This document shows positions 27,801-37,320 of a DNA stretch of 64,000 nucleotides, piece by piece. Origin of the DNA: Echinometra lucunter (Eukaryota > Echinodermata > Echinoidea > Camarodonta > Echinometridae). Under the pieces are notes generated by a model, which was given only the letters and a program-made list of their open reading frames with translations, was not told where the DNA came from and searched no databases. Both the position numbers and the translations under genes were made by a program. Each line of letters begins with the position of its first letter. Position 1 is the stretch's first letter. The stretch is taken from positions 30,624,896 through 30,688,895 of the forward strand of contig CM057155.1 of NCBI GenBank assembly GCA_029962745.1, read 5' to 3'.

Positions 27801-30410
27801 ATGCCGCGCCGAAACGGCCCTCCATCAAAAGCCTGCCCCTGCTGCAGGAAATTGTAGCTAATTTTCACCTCTTGAAACCCAACACCCTCACCCTAATTGG
27901 CCAGTGACAGTGCCGATCGCGGCTCATTTTCATATCTCTTACCACCTTCCCTTTTTTCTTCCATGGGGTGACAAATATGTGTTTTCTCTACTTTCATGCT
28001 TTCGTAATTGAAAATGCTTAGGCCTCTTTTGCAGTTGTAATAAGCTTTCCATTCTTATGCTTATTACTGTTAAGTTGTCTGATTACTGCATTTGATTGCT
28101 AAGATTATATTTTCTCTCTTACTGCCTCCAGAGACTTATCCTCCCCCCATCTCAGTCAACTTCATTATCCACTTAATTGTTTCATCCCCTTACAAATTCT
28201 ACTCCTTTTGATAATGCTCTCTGAACGTGCCTTGGAGACTAAGTGCCGAACTGCTTTTCACTGTTTCTGCGCCTACTGATCCCTCTTCTCTCATATCATT
28301 TCCTATGCCCTTGTATATATCTCTCTCTCTCTCTCTCTCAGCCAACAGCACCACCAGCACCTAACCCAGTAGGGAGCCAGTCCCATGATGCCTGGTTGCT
28401 ATGGCAATATAATATGACCATCTTGTGGCATATTGTTTCTGTTTCTCCTACTCCCTTTGTTTCTCTTTGTGAAGTTCATTCCAATGTTTTCTTCTGCTGC
28501 CTCTCTTTCTTCAAGCTTCCCCTTTTTCAAGTTGTGGTATCTTGTGGTGTATTGTTTCTCCTCACCATTTAAAAAAAAATAAAAACTTCATTCCCATCCC
28601 CCTCCTCATCTCTCTCTCATCTTAAGTTCCGCTCTCCTGCCCACCACTTTGGGTCTATCGTGCTGGGATAGGATACAGTCTCTCTTTTCTGGATGCACCT
28701 GCAGGCCGCCTAGCTTCACTGGCTGGCGGGATGCGTTTGAAGTTGAACCCTGCCCCAAGGGCATCTCTACTTTTCTCTCACTTTCTCTCTTTTCCTATTT
28801 TTCCCTCTCTGCATCTCACTGTCTGCTCAAAATCTTTTGCTTGGCTTCATATCCAAAATCCTTGAATTCCTCTCATTCCATATTTATTCATGACAAGTTT
28901 TTCTTTGTTGTTCTCTTGTGTCACTGAGATACTGATCTTTTCTCCCATTTCACTTCCTTCAGTGTAAAATCACCTGCTTTGTTCACATATCTCTATTTTT
29001 TTCTTATTTTTCAAAGAAAAGCTAGCCATGAAGTGTCATTTGTGCTTTTCCGATAGCGCTTCCCCTCTTCTCCCCCTAACCCTATCCATCCACCTGTACA
29101 TGTATGTAACTGTGCATCCTCTATACCTTATCTATCTGTTCAAAGTATCCTTTAAGAATACAGATGATGGATCATTCATCGTCAGGAATAGTTCATAACT
29201 CTGTATTTTGTTTGAAACCTATCTATGCTTCACCTGTTCCTTATCACTAAGTAGCTGTAATTGGCTTTCTGCTTTTCATCTTTAATTCTTTCCATCTCTC
29301 CATACCTAACTGTCACCACCCTTTTTTCTCTCTCCATCTACCTTTAATATTACACATTTTGATGACTCACTCCTCTCTTCTTATCATTTTCTGTGCTCCA
29401 CCTCTCCACATATTTCTTCTTTTTTTTTCAGTTTTCTCTTCATGTAACTTTCCTTTTTTTTTGTCATCTGTTCTGGCACTTCCATTTAATTTCTTTATTT
29501 CTTTATCTTCGTTCATTCCTTTTAGTTCTCTTTTCCCTTCCACTTTACTCTATCTTTCACTTTCTCTCCCTCTCTCTCTCTCTCTCTTTCTCTTTTACTC
29601 TTTATTCATCCCTCTCACCTGGTGTTGTAAACCCCTTTGGGTGATAGCCAAACCCTTCTTACCCTCATCCTGATCCATTTCACCTTAGCCCAAGTTGGCA
29701 TCACAGGAGGGGAGCTGATCCCGCCAATGTCATTAAGATGGAAACTCTTGAACATGAAAGATGCCACCTCATGACGTCATTTCTAGCTCCTGTCCCCTCT
29801 TGTAGGTGTGGGGTCCTGTATAATACTGCCTTAGCTGCAGCCCATAGGTGGTTGAGAGAGATAATTACATCTCTGGAAAGTTGCTTCTGATTGGACAGAG
29901 TTGTTTCATGGAGCTCCATTTTGTTCCCTCCAGTATAGATTGTATGTGGGTGGGAACTATTCAGATCTACTTGACTTACCTGTGGCGGAGCTCTCAAATA
30001 TGTATCATACCTCAGTATGCCATGTTGTAGCCAGTATGGCGCCCTCAAGGGGTAAAAAAAAGGCTTCATAATTTGCTTCTTTTTGTAGTAGCATGGAAAA
30101 GTAGCGATTAATTCACACCTCTTACTTGTAAATGTTTGGTGTCGCCATGGACAGTAACAAATGTTTGTGCTCACCTCCTCAGGGTTTGTGAGAAGTGTTT
30201 ATAAAGACTGCAGTAACAAAATGCAAACACTTATTCATATTTTTTGCTATTGTTCTTTCTTTCTCTTCGTTGTGCAGGTATACATTCAAGATGCCGAGCA
30301 CGGAATTTGAATCTGGAGTAGTCCATCAAATTCTTGTTGATGATGATGCAGTGCTGCCACTCTACGAAGGGAAAGTAGTTGGCAAGGTAGAATCTGTTGA
30401 TGAACAGTAA
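6713..30410 (+). CDS. axin: Axin, C-terminal part (9 exons, 5' end outside window)
   Basis: Axin is the cytoplasmic scaffold of the beta-catenin destruction complex: it binds GSK3, beta-catenin, CK1 and APC, and polymerises with Dishevelled through DIX. Exons: 6713-6862, 10813-10921, 14024-14155, 14433-14920, 15269-15403, 15892-16122, 16662-16814, 19260-19460, 30278-30410. After one leading base they total 1731 nt, giving 576 residues plus a TAA stop. Residues below are numbered from the first full codon in the window. Seen: [18 protein letters not shown] near residues 35-51; a GSK3-binding helix with FAKKLIEKL at 101-109; a beta-catenin-binding helix [13 protein letters not shown] at 162-174; FVQDPNMP and LEEARRR upstream of a variable linker; and a DIX domain from about 494 to the end. 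Order and motifs match vertebrate Axin1/Axin2. The RGS and tankyrase-binding parts are absent and probably lie to the left. Confidence 0.97.
7784..7840. repeat. (GA)n followed by poly-G
   Basis: About 20 GA dinucleotides then a G run at 7830-7840, in the Axin intron after exon a. Confidence 0.95.
8107..8129. repeat. Poly-C run (23 bp)
   Basis: Uninterrupted C run on the plus strand. Similar runs occur near 2508, 6911, 25337, 52578 and 58866, and G runs near 25228, 25602, 30851, 31979, 51549, 51706 and 51896. Confidence 0.95.
8575..8654. mobile_element. 80-bp TTAACCC/GGGTTAA palindromic element
   Basis: TTAACCCTACCAGTACCGTA at the left and GTGGTACCAATTGGGTTAA at the right pair over about 22 bp with mismatches. 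TTAA ends both sides. The interior is unlike families A and B. A very short MITE or the remains of one; only one copy seen. Confidence 0.5.
10813..10921 (+). CDS. axin: Axin exon b (basic segment)
   Basis: Acceptor AG at 10811-10812 follows a (CT)-rich tract; donor GTGAGT starts at 10922. The encoded stretch is strongly basic ([12 protein letters not shown]), then [19 protein letters not shown]. The second half corresponds to the vertebrate stretch with VQVNGRVPLPHIPR that precedes the GSK3-binding helix. Phase agrees with both neighbours. Confidence 0.92.
11896..12150 (-). mobile_element. Retroposon 3' tail
   Basis: On the minus strand the sequence ends AAACAATAAACTGAAACTGA, an AATAAA-like signal followed by a (CTGAAA)n tail, typical of non-LTR elements with repeat tails. 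Upstream boundary uncertain. Intron of Axin. Confidence 0.45.
14024..14155 (+). CDS. axin: Axin exon c, GSK3-binding (GID) helix
   Basis: Acceptor AG at 14022-14023, donor GTAACC at 14156; the exon is in phase 0 at both ends. It encodes [15 protein letters not shown] followed by [20 protein letters not shown]. The spaced Phe/Leu/Leu pattern (F101, L105, L109) and the following charged coiled stretch match the Axin helix known to sit in the GSK3-beta groove. Its function here is inferred from that conservation. Confidence 0.96.
14433..14920 (+). CDS. axin: Axin exon d, beta-catenin-binding segment
   Basis: Acceptor AG at 14431-14432, donor GTAAGT at 14921. It starts with an acidic EEEHESE continuing from the GID helix. 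[13 protein letters not shown] at residues 162-174 matches the Axin helix that binds armadillo repeats of beta-catenin (vertebrate PESILDEHVQRVL). The rest is low-complexity, rich in Ser, His, Pro and basic residues, with [10 protein letters not shown], and ends near [23 protein letters not shown] loosely resembles a DSG phosphodegron, but I do not claim that function. Confidence 0.96.
15269..15403 (+). CDS. axin: Axin exon e
   Basis: Acceptor AG at 15267-15268, donor GTAAGT at 15404. It encodes [19 protein letters not shown], aligning with vertebrate KIMQWIIEGEKEISRHRR, a conserved helix between the beta-catenin-binding and DIX regions. A His/Arg/Met-rich stretch follows. Phase joins correctly on both sides. 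Confidence 0.93.
15892..16122 (+). CDS. axin: Axin exon f
   Basis: Acceptor AG at 15890-15891, donor GTTGGT at 16123, a weaker donor than the others. It encodes [20 protein letters not shown], then [20 protein letters not shown] and [15 protein letters not shown]...[12 protein letters not shown] matches vertebrate [26 protein letters not shown]. The weak donor is the only soft point of the model. Confidence 0.93.
16662..16814 (+). CDS. axin: Axin exon g (Ser-rich linker)
   Basis: Acceptor AG at 16660-16661, donor GTACGT at 16815. It encodes a Met/Ser/Thr-rich linker ([31 protein letters not shown]) leading into the pre-DIX exon. I see no clear homology to vertebrate Axin; it is included because the splice sites are good and the frame is kept between exons f and h. 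Confidence 0.85.
16935..17368 (-). mobile_element. 5'-truncated LINE, RT C-terminus and 3'UTR
   Basis: Minus-strand reading from 17368 to 17162 gives [20 protein letters not shown], then [17 protein letters not shown]. This is the hallmark C-terminus of CR1/L2/Jockey-type reverse transcriptases (LRSS...GDRAF..AGP.LWN.LP). A 3'UTR with GGCGCTATATAAGC follows, ending in an (ATT)n tail at 16935-16954. The upstream part of the element is missing. Confidence 0.8.
17576..17988 (+). mobile_element. TTAA-flanked inverted-repeat element, family A
   Basis: Starts TTAACCCATTCGTGACAGGA, ends CTGTCACGAATGGGTTAA, with an 18-bp perfect terminal inverted repeat. Sits in the Axin intron 16815-19259 with an opposite-strand copy 270 bp away. 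Confidence 0.85.
18259..18674 (-). mobile_element. TTAA-flanked inverted-repeat element, family A
   Basis: Same family as 17576-17988, opposite orientation, same Axin intron. Ends TTAACCCATTCATGACAGAG and CCTGTCACGAATGGGTTAA. Confidence 0.85.
19260..19460 (+). CDS. axin: Axin exon h, first half of DIX domain
   Basis: Acceptor AG at 19258-19259, donor GTAAGA at 19461. A poly-Ser linker is followed by [20 protein letters not shown] and [20 protein letters not shown]. This is the first half of the DIX domain, whose head-to-tail polymerisation concentrates Axin in puncta and with Dishevelled. The exon ends inside an Arg codon at the point matching vertebrate KKGSYR/YYFK. Confidence 0.97.
20135..20148. 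promoter_or_regulatory. RFX-type X-box motif
   Basis: ATTGCCATGGCAAC matches the palindromic RFX consensus GTTGCCATGGCAAC at 13 of 14 positions. In the 10.8 kb Axin intron. Function is inference. Confidence 0.4.
22558..22626. repeat. (TAT)n microsatellite
   Basis: About 23 TTA units in the 10.8 kb Axin intron. Confidence 0.97.
22961..22991. repeat. (CA)n microsatellite
   Basis: About 15 CA units in the same Axin intron. Confidence 0.97.
24778..24830. repeat. (CT)n microsatellite
   Basis: CT repeats with two CTGT interruptions in the same Axin intron. Confidence 0.95.
26015..26427 (+). mobile_element. TTAA-flanked inverted-repeat element, family A
   Basis: In the 10.8 kb Axin intron. Starts TTAACCCATTGGTGACAGGA and ends CTGTCACGAATGGGTTAA, TTAA on both sides. 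Confidence 0.85.
28395..28408. promoter_or_regulatory. RFX-type X-box motif
   Basis: GTTGCTATGGCAAT fits the X-box consensus GTTRCYATGGCAAC except at the last base. In the same Axin intron. Confidence 0.35.
30278..30410 (+). CDS. axin: Axin terminal coding exon, second half of DIX
   Basis: Acceptor AG at 30276-30277 after a pyrimidine tract; stop TAA at 30408-30410. It encodes [20 protein letters not shown] followed by [20 protein letters not shown] and DEQ. It matches the C-terminal vertebrate DIX segment (DEAVLPVFEEKIIGKVEKVD) and keeps the acidic loop plus [14 protein letters not shown]. It lies 10.8 kb from the preceding exon; phase and similarity make the join secure. Confidence 0.97.
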
Positions 30411-33400
30411 GCGGCATCATCTGTCACCCTAGCGACCACACCCATCCCGATAAGATGTCATTCCTATTGGATAAACCATCAGGAAGTGGACCTTGCCATC
30501 AACAAAATGGATGCAAGAGAGATATTCACTTACACCAAGAATGCACATTTCTCTGTCGGCAGCATTTGAAGCTATCAGGATGGGGTAACCTCATCAAACT
30601 TTTCACTCGGTATCGCCAAGATGGACTTGGGAGAGTTTTTCAGCTCTGCGTTTTCTACTTCATAACTTGCAGAGCTAGATACAGTAATAACTTTTTTATA
30701 CATGATGATATGTTTTCACCGTAGCTATCTTTCTCAGGCAGATTTGAACTACAAGAAGCTCAGAGAGTGGAGGGTATTATTTTTGTTCTCTTGGCATCTG
30801 TGGATGAAGTCCCAGTTACATTCTGTGGAACTTTTTTTTTCCTTTTCATGAGGGGGGGGGGGGGAGCTGGGGTTTCAACCATTCAGTGCTCATGTTTGTG
30901 CATATGCATTTTGGTATATACTGTAGCAAGATACAAAGTAAACATACTGCAATTCACTATATTCACATCACTCTTCGGGTAAATTATATCGCTTTTCTTT
31001 GAGGTATAGTGAGATATTATAATCCCTTTAACTGCCTTAGTTCTGGATATAAGTTAGTATGAAAAGATAGATAGCAAGACTAAAATAATAAGTCGATTAG
31101 AACATTGACATTGCAAGCTTGACTTTGTCAACTATCCCTAGGGGAAAAAAGAAAATCATGGTCTTACTTGCATGTAAGTCTTAAAGCTACAATAAATCAT
31201 AGTATGAGAAAACTATTTCTGCCGGTCAGTTTTAAAGTGTCACGATATGCAACATCTCATTACAAAATTAGTCGAGAAGTTCTCAAAATTTGTGGTAATC
31301 AGCAATTACCATGAAAAAAAAACAAAACGAGGCATGTGTGATATATGCCTCATTATGAGAGAGAGATTTATGTACAAAAACTCACCATTTCCAATGTTGA
31401 ATTCAGGTTTTAACTACCATCAAAATTTATCTGTTGTTAATGTTCTCTTATGAATATATACACTCATTCTGTGGCAGCATGTGAGTGTGATCTTTCCCTT
31501 TAAAAGTTTACATCTCAGACCATCCTACCTCAGACTGTTGTTGATATTGTCTTATTCACTTTTAGGTCTTTTAAAAAAGAATGCATTACGAAAGTGTTGT
31601 GTTGTGTTGTCAGGCTGCATTTTTTACAACATTTTTTTATTAGTACTATGTTGTTTTAGTTTTTGATTTATGCATGCTTTTTGGAAGTTTCTTTTTTTCA
31701 TCATTGTTGATAGAGAAGGGGCCAATGTTTTGTTGCACCCCTTTGTCCTGATTCTAAAAGGAGTAACATGATTTGCTGTTAGGAAAAACTTACAAAGATA
31801 AATGGGATGATTAGAAAATAATGATATAGAGAGATTTATAAAGAGTATTGGTACAGGTGTATGTAGTTTCATTGAGATAGAATACCAAATGATTTTTGCT
31901 TCTATGATGGAGATAGCTCTTGACACTTCAACCTCCTATTTCCCATCTTATGAGGTTCTACATTAAAAAAAAAACAAGGGGGGGGGGCGTCACATACCTG
32001 TTGTAATTGACAGATGAAAAGTTTCCCAATCTCATTGATGAAGTATCAACCACCAAATAATTTTCAGGGTTTAAAGGAGCTAGAAACTGAGAAATCATGG
32101 GGAAAAGCAGGGTGATCTCGGATGAGAGAGGGGGAATGCTGTCGATCACTCAAGTTTCGAGACAAGGGATAATCTATTCTAAATAACTATGTGATTTTTT
32201 GCCCTGTGTTTCAAATTTAGCGCAATGAAATAGCGATCAAACAGCTAGTCATATGGAAAAACAATTACATGGCCAGCTCTCTGGGAGAGCCTGAGAGTGT
32301 TACGTAATCTGCGGCGACGACGTTTTGGGGAAAGTCAATGAAGAGCAATGGCTAGACTAACCAACCATGCAATTCATCCAAATGTATTTAAAGTGTTTAA
32401 AGATGGGAGAAATTCAAAACCATTATAGATAAACAAATTGAATTTATATAGTATTCCTAACCTCCACAGATATATCCAAAATTTATGCAAAGACAGGTTA
32501 TCAGAAGATCTCAGGGACATTGCTAATGGACTCACAGCCCCGCCTTGGTAATTGACGGATTTTTTTTCTCTCTGCCAACTAATACAAATTGCTGTATTCA
32601 TGAATTACCTTATCCTTAGCTTTTCTTCCCACCATATTCATTGGATTTGGATTATGTGGATATTCCCAAGCCAAGTCCACTTGGAAATATTGATAGCATA
32701 CTCAAATTGAAAAGTCATACAAGCTGTAGAGAATTATATACTCCCAGCTATATTACTTAGATTTATTCAGCCTTCATTTTGGAAGGATGAAGATAAGTTT
32801 TGATATGTACATATCAATTGTAAGAGAGGGAAAATGCCTTGATACGTTATTTATTCTACACAGTATTCTATAATCGCAGTTGAATTATAAATTAATTATT
32901 CAAATTTTCCAACCAAAAGCAAGAAGCAATCTGCGTAGCATAACTTATTGACTCCTATTCTCCTTAGTTGTGAATTGCTCAACTCATTTGAACACCTCAG
33001 CAATTTCCTTGAACACGTACAACTGAAACAACCTGACTCTTGAACACCTCAGCTTTTATCAGAACACAGCATCAGCCATGAACCACCTGCGTCACTTTGG
33101 TGTTAAAAACAATACCCAGCATAATAACTAATAATTCTTTTCACAATTCTGTTTACAACCCAAGGGATTAGAAGTTTGAGCATTTGATTTGATTTGGTCA
33201 TGCACTCATGGGTAAATGATATTGACCCCTTCAGTTCCGTCGGGCACAAAGCCCACCTGCCTAAGGATTTAATTGGCTCATAAGAAATGAAAGGAACAGA
33301 AATCATTATACAAGTGTTGGCTGTTTTGTCATAAGTTCTGGGACCTCCACTTATGTGTGGAATTATTTCAAAATCCAAGACTATGCAACAAGAAAGGAGA

Positions 33401-34293
33401 CAATTTGGTAATACTCTTCTTTTTTTCATTTTTCTGGTTTTCTAGACTATTTATCACTTTTCTGTATGTTTATAGGTGAAAATTATCATTATGCCAAGAT
33501 CATGATTTTTAAGGTTAGTGTCCAACCCATCATTTTTTATAAAAGGCATCAGAAGAGGTCAATCTATTTAAGTGTATTATGTAAGGTGACGTGAAAGAAA
33601 TCCAGATTTGTACCAATTTTGTATTTGGCAGACATCATCATTTCATAAATTATGACAAACTACCTTGTATTTATGGTGATTGTATTTTTATATTCATGTA
33701 TTTATAGGGCAAGGTAATGATGTGGCCATATCCTCAAAAAATTTACTTCTTTGTCTGACAAGTTCCACTAGAAGTAGCATAATCTCCTTTGGGAAAACTT
33801 CAAACAAATCCTCCTTAAATTGTTATTTATTCATCTTTCAATATTTCTGTATACATATCTAATGATTGTATTATTTCTAAAGTTTATTTCTATTTGCCAA
33901 TTAATAGTCCTGTCTCGTTCACAGTAATACCACATGATTGCCAAAAAAAAAATAAAAGTGTGGCATGAAATTAGTATATGATTTTCTCCTCTGCCACCAG
34001 GTATACTCATGTATTGAAAGGATATGAAGTGATGACCACCCCCTGAAATTGTCCACCTACAAGATTTCAGTGAAAAAAATATATTTCTCTTTGACTGAAT
34101 TATTGATGTTTTGTGACATGTAGTCAAACATAATTTTGGGTATTGTGTTTGAAACTCAAGCTCCAAAAATGCTGATATTCTATTGATAAAATCAAGGGAA
34201 TGTTCATGATATATATTTTACAATTAAGTCATAAGCTCCTGAGCATATGCTGTTATAATGGTTATTATGATTAGTATATTGCTTGGTTATTGC

Positions 34294-34714
34294 TTAAAGG
34301 TAATAAACAGTAGTGGTAGCAAAATGAAAGTTGGCATGAAACTGCTCAAATCTAGTATTCTATTCATGATTTTCGGTGATTTTCAGTAAAACAATTCAAA
34401 TGCTCGTATATCAACCGTTACCTTATACCCTCGCTACGGACCACCTATCCCGACGCTTTCGGCTCAACGGTGATTAGCGATTTGCACACACTGTTTACAC
34501 ATATGTGAATTTTCGACGCAGGCCCATGCTGAGAACTTGACGTATCTTCCGTTGATATTTTAGCCATTTCTAAACAAATATTTTTCAAAAAAAATGTCAG
34601 CTATGTTCGAAATTAGTCATTCTACATCATTTCATGTAGTAATTTTATTTCCACCTAACAAAGTAGTTAAATATTCAAAGCACCACCTTTCCCACTACTG
34701 CTTATTACCTTTAA
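34294..34714. mobile_element. 421-bp TTAA inverted-repeat element, family E
   Basis: Left end TTAAAGGTAATAAACAGTAG and right end CTACTGCTTATTACCTTTAA are inverted repeats of about 24 bp with one or two differences. TTAA at both ends. The interior is non-coding and relatively rich in CpG. Single copy in the window. Confidence 0.65.
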
Positions 34715-35704
34715 ACTTGGAGGGATTATTTTTTTAATAGAATCTGATCATGGCTCGTTTTTAATTCACCAAGGAAACATTTTTTTATTCTTCATTGAAA
34801 CGTAAATGTGGTGCCAAAAAGTTGATGATATTGCAGAAGTTATAATTGGTTGAAGTAATAGGAAGAGTAGTGGGGCAAGAGCATATATTTATTACCTGAA
34901 AGTTATTTGCAAGATTAGTATATGACTGAAAGAACATGAATTGTAAACTCTTTTACTCATTGATTGCCATCTAGAGAATATTTTGCATTCAGTGAGGTCA
35001 AAAACTCTGTTGTATGTAGTTCCAAAAAGAAATTCCTCTCAAATTTTTAGTAATATTCAAATGCCTTTTGGTCCAGCTATATCTTTCTGAGCCCTTCTTT
35101 AATTTGATTTGTTTTCTTGGTGAAGATTGACTTTAATTCTCATCCACAATGACTGTGCAGCTATGTAATGGAGATTAAAAGAGCTACTATTTCCCTTATT
35201 TGTCATCATCATCATAACTTATTGTACTATTGTACTATTTCTAACCTCAAACTATAGCATGTGCTAAGCCAGTGTGTATATTTTTCTTTTCTAATTACTG
35301 TTTTATTTTATATGTTAGGTTATGCCAAAAGTTTTCTTTAATGACCTTTTTTTCTGTATTATTCTATGATGACAATATGCCAACAGTGTACAATCTACAA
35401 CAATTAAGAGTATGTACATGTACTCATTTTTGTACCAGTCATTTGTGATATGCATAGATGAATAGATACAACAAATTCTTGATCGTTTTTTTAAAAAGAA
35501 TTTGTCAAGAAAACATGATGTTATCTCGGAGGGCTTGGTAAATGCCTACCTATAATATCTGTATACATTGTAAATAAAGATGACTATTAAATGTGCTATA
35601 TTTTTAAGCATTACACAAAGTAAGACTATATTTTGCTCATAGTTTTTCTTGGGATTATGTTTGCATGTGAGTGCTGTGATGAAGGGAGATACTGGCACTA
35701 ACAA

Positions 35705-35930
35705 AGAGAGAGAGACAGAGAGAGAGACTGAGAGAGAGAGACAGAGAGAGAGACAGAGAGACAGAGGGAGACAGAGAGACAGTGAGAGACAGAGAGAGAG
35801 AGACAGAGAGAGAGACAGAGAGACAGAGGAGACAGAGAGACAGAAATAAAGAGAAAAGCAGAGGAGAGAAACAAAGACAGAGGGAGAGAGAGAGAGAGAG
35901 AGAGAGAGAAACAGACAAACAGTGTGTGAG
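35705..35930. repeat. (GAGACA)n microsatellite tract
   Basis: GAGAGACAGAGAGA-type repeat with interruptions, ending in a pure (GA)n stretch near 35888-35908. Intergenic. Confidence 0.95.
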
Positions 35931-36183
35931 AGAGAAGGGGGTTAGCAGGATCACACAAAGGATGTCATTAAAGTAGGATTCAGATATTAGAACTGACACA
36001 TAGTACTTGTAACACACAATGTGGCTCAATTTGCAAAAGAAGTCTTTGATATTCAAACCAGGCTTTAAACCTTTATCATAAGTGTATATACGTATGTCCT
36101 CTTGGCCAATGGACAGGCAGTTACATACTTATTTGCGCTTATTTTATGCTGGTAAAAAAAAAAAAAAAAAAAATCGTGATTTT

Positions 36184-36345
36184 CGAATTCAAATTCAAAA
36201 TTCAAATTCAGTTCGCTTTATTTCATCTCGAGCAAAAGTCTGAAGACTAAAAATGCGAGTTTACAGTCATGTTATTTTAAAAACAACAATATTCAAATGG
36301 AAATTAAAATTAAGAAATGAAAATTCAGGCATATTCATAAATATT
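36184..36345 (-). mobile_element. Retroposon 3' tail
   Basis: Minus-strand end reads ATAAAGCGAACTGAATTTGA then repeated GAATTT words. Same general form as the tails at 11896, 54393 and 59787. It abuts a family D element. Confidence 0.4.
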
Positions 36346-36371
36346 CCATGCATGTTCATACTGATGAATAC

Positions 36372-36694
36372 AGAGGCTCTGTCGTGGGCTTTCATGGGGA
36401 ATTTGACACCATGGGTGCTTACCCAATAACAGGTGTTGTCCATCACTATGAGTTTTATGACCAACAGACCTTATGTAATGCTCTGTATATTCCACCCTTT
36501 GCCCCATATGGCAAAGTCATTATCTCACTTTCCCTGGCCCGAGAATGCCCGAAGCAGGCCGAAGAATGTGGGACAGCTTGTTTTGCTGTGCTCCAGAAAT
36601 GTAGCTCTATTACAGGTATTACCAGTGCTTTTCACAAAGTCTGGTGTCAGCAAATTATGATTCACTCCCCATGAAAACCCACAACAGAGCCTCT
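36372..36694. mobile_element. 323-bp inverted-repeat element, family D
   Basis: Left AGAGGCTCTGTCGTGGGCTT and right CAACAGAGCCTCT are terminal inverted repeats of about 28 bp. The interior is about 95% like the copy at 60022-60355. It follows a minus-strand retroposon tail. No clear target duplication. Confidence 0.7.
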
Positions 36695-36734
36695 TTAAAG
36701 GCAGTCAAGGCAGTACATGTCAATATACCATAGT

Positions 36735-37320
36735 TTAAAGGAGAATGCAACCTTGACATCAGTGTGCTTCCAGTGAATGAAGAAGAACAAGAAGAGTAAA
36801 CAGTGAAAATTTGAGCAAATTCGGACAATCTGTTCAAGAGTTATGAACTTTGAAAATTTAAGTTAATCCTTATTATAGGATCCTTAAATTGGCAACTTTG
36901 CCAGCATCTGTGATGTCATCGTGGACAACTCTCCATTCATTTTGTACACAGAATTCAACATTTTCTTTATTTTCAAGAGAAATAAAAATTCTTTTGATTT
37001 ATTGTTTGAGTATGACATGGCTATATCAATTCTGCAAGTATATTGGGAAGATTATGTTGATTCCTGACCTGAAATTTCATATAAATCAATTTTTTGAAAA
37101 ATTATGTAAAAAAATGAATTGAGAGTTGTCCACAATGACATCACAGATGCTGGCAAAGTTGCCAACTCAAGGATCCTCATAATAGGGATTTACTGAAACT
37201 TTCAAAATTCATAACTCTTGAACTGATTGTCCGATTTTGCTCAAACTTTCACTGTTTACTCTTCTTGGTCATCTTTATTCACTAAGCGCACACTGATGCT
37301 TGGGTAGCATTCTCCTTTAA
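36735..37320. mobile_element. 586-bp long foldback element, family C
   Basis: TTAAAGGAGAATGCAACC at the left, GCATTCTCCTTTAA at the right. The two halves are inverted copies of each other over roughly 200 bp (GTGATGTCATCGTGGACAAC left, GTTGTCCACAATGACATCAC right), leaving a short AT-rich spacer. TTAA ends. Second copy at 39525-40117. Confidence 0.8.

Larger units (their letters stand above)
19461..30277 (+). other. 10.8 kb intron splitting the Axin DIX domain
   Basis: Bounded by the donor at 19461 and acceptor at 30276-30277. It contains microsatellites (22558-22626, 22961-22991, 24778-24830), G/C homopolymer runs, one ~413 bp TTAA element (26015-26427), and several higher-GC unique stretches (about 23860-24320, 25620-25800, 27690-27950). 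No exon was recognised. Two RFX-like X-boxes and three TCF-like motifs also lie here. Confidence 0.8.

Noticed and set aside
28340..28430. Possible extra Axin exon after the CT tract ([16 protein letters not shown])
   Set aside because: The acceptor looks fair but no suitable in-phase donor follows, and an insert there would break the DIX domain.
35649..36056. ORFs of 64-133 residues on both strands
   Set aside because: Translations of the (GAGACA)n microsatellite.
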